From Ferroglobus sp. (GTDB lineage Archaea; Halobacteriota; Archaeoglobi; Archaeoglobales; Archaeoglobaceae): DNA of 7,610 nucleotides. The notes below the pieces were generated by a model. It saw only the letters and a program-made list of their open reading frames with translations. It was not told the origin of the DNA and ran no database searches. Numbering within the stretch: position 1 is the first letter of the stretch; each line of letters begins with the position of its first letter. A program made the translations under genes and the position numbers. This document shows, piece after piece, positions 5,656-7,610 of this stretch. Location of the stretch: assembly GCA_015520115.1 (NCBI GenBank), contig WAQS01000262.1, positions 1 to 7,610 on the forward strand, written 5' to 3'.

Positions 5656-7610
5656 ATGGCTGAAAAACTGTACGCCTATGCCGGCAAGACTTTGAAAGTC
5701 GACCTGACGAGGGAAAAAGTCGTTGAGGAGCCTTTGAATAAAGAGCTCGCGAGAAAGTTCCTCGGAGGAAGAGGTTTGAACGCTAAGCTGCTCTTTGATC
5801 TTGTTCCTCCTGATGTCCATCCCCTAAGCCCGAAAAACGTTTTGCTTATAGCTACTGGACCGATAAATGGTCTTCTTGGAGTTACAACTGGAAGAATTGA
5901 TGTCACAGCTCTCTCACCGCTAACCGGAATATTCGGAAATTCCAACGCTGGAACAGATTTTGCCGCAGAACTAAAATACGCCGGCTACGACAACATAATA
6001 ATCTTCGGAAGGGCGAAGAAGCCCGTTTACCTTCTTATAGAAGATGGCAGTGTGGAAATTAAGGATGCATCAGATTTGAAAGGAGCTGGTGTGTTCGAAA
6101 CAACAGACGTTCTTAAGGAGAGACACGAGGACGTTAAGGTTGCCGCTGTTGGACCTGCTGCAGAAAACGGGGTTCTTTACGGTTCAATTATCTTCGATTA
6201 CTGGGACGCAGCCGGAAGGAGTGGAATGGGAACTGTTATGGCTTCGAAAAACCTGAAAGCTATAGCAGTGAAGGGTAGCGGATCCCTTGAGGTAGCGGAT
6301 CCAGAGAGATACTACGAAGTCGTGAGAGAAGGTTGGCTGGCTTTAATGAACGACCTTGGATTCCAAACTCAAGAGCATTCTGTCCTTGGAACTGCAGTTT
6401 GCGTTGGATGGGGTAACGCTCAAGGATGGCTCCCTACAAGAAACTTCAGAGAATCCTATTTTGAGGAAGCAGATAAGATAAGCGGAGAAGTTTTCAGAGA
6501 CAGGTATTCGGTTAAAGATTCCCCTATTCCTGCTGGAAGAGCTTGCATGTCTTGTCCTAATAGGTGCAAGCGTTATGGAGTGATAAGAAGTGGTAAGTAC
6601 GCTGGAACAAGAGGAAACATCGAATACGAAGCTATAGCTGCTTTTGGAAGCAAGTGCGGAGTTAGCGACTTCGATGCTGTTTTCCACGCGAACATGCTCG
6701 TAAACGATTACGGAATGGACGCCGTTTCCACGGGAAACATGATCGCTACATTCATGGAACTCAGAGAAGAGGGAATTATAGACGAGAAGTTTTTGGATGG
6801 CTTAGATCTTAGATTTGGGAATGCCGATGCGATGATCGAAGCCATACACAAAATTGCCAAGAGAGAAGGAAAGATCGGAGAACTCGGCGCTCTTGGTTCA
6901 TATTTAGCCACGAAAGCCATTGGAGATAAGGCAGTTTATTACACCTCCAACATCAAGGGGATGGATTCGATCGCATGCGATCCGAGGGCAGCTAAAGGTT
7001 TCGGTTTCGCTTTTGCCGTTGCAAGCAGGGGTTCAGATCATCTCAGAGCTCATCCGGTTTTCGAGATGCTGAAGTTTCCGCCAGAAGTTGGAAAAGAACT
7101 TTTTGGTAGTCCAGAGGCAGTTGATTTAAGAAAATACGGTGGAAAACCAGAAATGGTCGCCTGGCACGAGGAACTGGCTGCGATAACCGACTCGATCGGG
7201 TCTTGCCGCTTCATGCACGCAAGCTATTATATTCAGTATCCAGTTCCAGAACTTCTGCACAAATACCTAAAGCTTGGAGGAGAGGTTTACTCTTTAAAGT
7301 ACCACGAATGGATATCAGCCGCCACGGGATGGGAGATAAGTTACGAGGAGATGTTGAGAATAGGAAAGAGAATAATTACCGTCGAGAGAGCTTTTAATAC
7401 GAGAAGAGGAATTAGGAGAAAGGACGATACTCTGCCAGAGAGATTTTTCAAGGAGAAAATTCCAAAAGGTCCAGCCAAAGGAGAAGTTTACTCGAAAGAG
7501 ATCTTCGAGAAGATGCTCGATCGCTATTACGAGATCAGAGGATGGGATAAAGAGACCGGATTGATAAAGAGGGAAACTCTTGAAACTCTTGAACTGTACG
7601 ATGTTTTGAA
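5656..7610 (+). CDS. Tungstopterin aldehyde ferredoxin oxidoreductase large subunit (3' end outside window)
   Basis: 651 complete codons run open to the right edge; the family is about 600-650 residues, so only a few are likely missing. The start is ATG 5656 after a modest GGGGTG site at 5644-5649, one base after the ferredoxin stop. Domain 1 shows G-G-R-G-L-N-A-K (37-44), A-T-G-P-I-N-G (66-72), A-E-L-K-Y-A-G-Y-D (104-112) and G-R-S-G-M-G-T-V-M-A-S-K-N-L-K-A-I (187-203). The [4Fe-4S] ligands are C297-x2-C300-x3-C304 plus C517 in D512-S-I-G-S-C517, the pterin/cluster motif corresponding to the D-x-x-G-L-C of Pyrococcus AOR. G-S-D-H462-L-R-A-H466-P lies in the active-site region, and the C-terminal E-R-A-F-N-T-R-R-G with R-K-D-D-T-L-P is typical. 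Enzymes of this family oxidise aldehydes to acids using a tungsten bis-pterin and pass electrons to ferredoxin. The intact four-Cys set favours AOR over the BamB branch. Arylacetaldehyde (indole- or phenylacetaldehyde) is a context guess. Confidence 0.93.
   Translation, partial: MAEKLYAYAGKTLKVDLTREKVVEEPLNKELARKFLGGRGLNAKLLFDLVPPDVHPLSPKNVLLIATGPINGLLGVTTGRIDVTALSPLTGIFGNSNAGTDFAAELKYAGYDNIIIFGRAKKPVYLLIEDGSVEIKDASDLKGAGVFETTDVLKERHEDVKVAAVGPAAENGVLYGSIIFDYWDAAGRSGMGTVMASKNLKAIAVKGSGSLEVADPERYYEVVREGWLALMNDLGFQTQEHSVLGTAVCVGWGNAQGWLPTRNFRESYFEEADKISGEVFRDRYSVKDSPIPAGRACMSCPNRCKRYGVIRSGKYAGTRGNIEYEAIAAFGSKCGVSDFDAVFHANMLVNDYGMDAVSTGNMIATFMELREEGIIDEKFLDGLDLRFGNADAMIEAIHKIAKREGKIGELGALGSYLATKAIGDKAVYYTSNIKGMDSIACDPRAAKGFGFAFAVASRGSDHLRAHPVFEMLKFPPEVGKELFGSPEAVDLRKYGGKPEMVAWHEELAAITDSIGSCRFMHASYYIQYPVPELLHKYLKLGGEVYSLKYHEWISAATGWEISYEEMLRIGKRIITVERAFNTRRGIRRKDDTLPERFFKEKIPKGPAKGEVYSKEIFEKMLDRYYEIRGWDKETGLIKRETLETLELYDVL

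Noticed and set aside
6274..6302. 12-bp direct repeat GGTAGCGGATCC at 6274-6285 and 6291-6302, 17 bp apart
   Set aside because: It lies inside the oxidoreductase gene, is read in two different frames, and has no further copies seen; probably chance.
7572..7589. Tandem GAAACTCTT repeat near the window end
   Set aside because: Two copies coding for E-T-L-E-T-L within the oxidoreductase C-terminus; ordinary coding low complexity.
5172..7610. BamBC pair of class II benzoyl-CoA reductase
   Set aside because: The large subunit keeps the standard C-x2-C-x3-C plus D-x-x-G-S-C cluster/pterin motifs and AOR-like C-terminal motifs, and no other bam-like gene is present.

Overview
The window reads as one densely packed operon on the + strand. 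Eight genes follow one another with gaps of 23 bp or less, or with short overlaps. The style is archaeal: AGA/AGG/ATA-rich codon use, GAGGTGA-type ribosome sites 5-6 nt before ATG, an NrpR-family (DUF128) regulator found mainly in Euryarchaeota, and a tungstopterin aldehyde oxidoreductase with a four-cluster ferredoxin. Moderate GC (mid-40s by eye) and strongly charged proteins suggest a hyperthermophilic euryarchaeon, most likely Archaeoglobales. A Ferroglobus-like organism, a lineage known for anaerobic aromatic degradation, is a plausible guess but is not proven here.

Layout: (1) 2-475, C-terminal end of a HyuB-type hydantoinase/carboxylase subunit. (2) 475-966, stand-alone V4R-domain protein. 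(3) 973-2115, acyl-CoA dehydrogenase-family protein. (4) 2126-2557 and 2535-4151, small (B12-binding) and large (catalytic) subunits of a methylmalonyl-CoA-mutase-family enzyme. (5) 4175-5179, NrpR-like transcription factor with one winged helix and one NRD domain. (6) 5172-5654, four-[4Fe-4S] ferredoxin subunit. (7) 5656 to the window end, aldehyde ferredoxin oxidoreductase, cut off near its C-terminus. No RNA gene, mobile element, CRISPR array, internal promoter or terminator was found, and no stretch over 23 bp lacks a gene.

Main interpretation (inference): genes 1, 3 and 4 resemble the core of the anaerobic indole-3-acetate (auxin) pathway known from Aromatoleum/Azoarcus (iaa operon). In that pathway a hydantoinase-like enzyme opens 2-oxoindole-acetate to (2-aminophenyl)succinate, and this is activated to its CoA ester. 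A B12-dependent mutase rearranges the ester to (2-aminobenzyl)malonyl-CoA, and an unusual acyl-CoA dehydrogenase oxidises and decarboxylates that to an aminocinnamoyl-CoA. Two sequence details fit. The dehydrogenase lacks a catalytic Glu at both usual family positions, as expected if loss of CO2 replaces proton abstraction. The mutase keeps the carboxylate-binding Arg and the key Tyr of methylmalonyl-CoA mutase but has a His/Gln-containing active-site segment replaced by glycines, which could make room for an aryl group. No methylmalonyl-CoA epimerase or MeaB-type G-protein lies in the window, which argues mildly against ordinary propionate metabolism. The oxidoreductase/ferredoxin pair could supply arylacetates from arylacetaldehydes, and the V4R and NrpR-like proteins could sense the aromatic substrate and the 2-oxoglutarate/nitrogen state.
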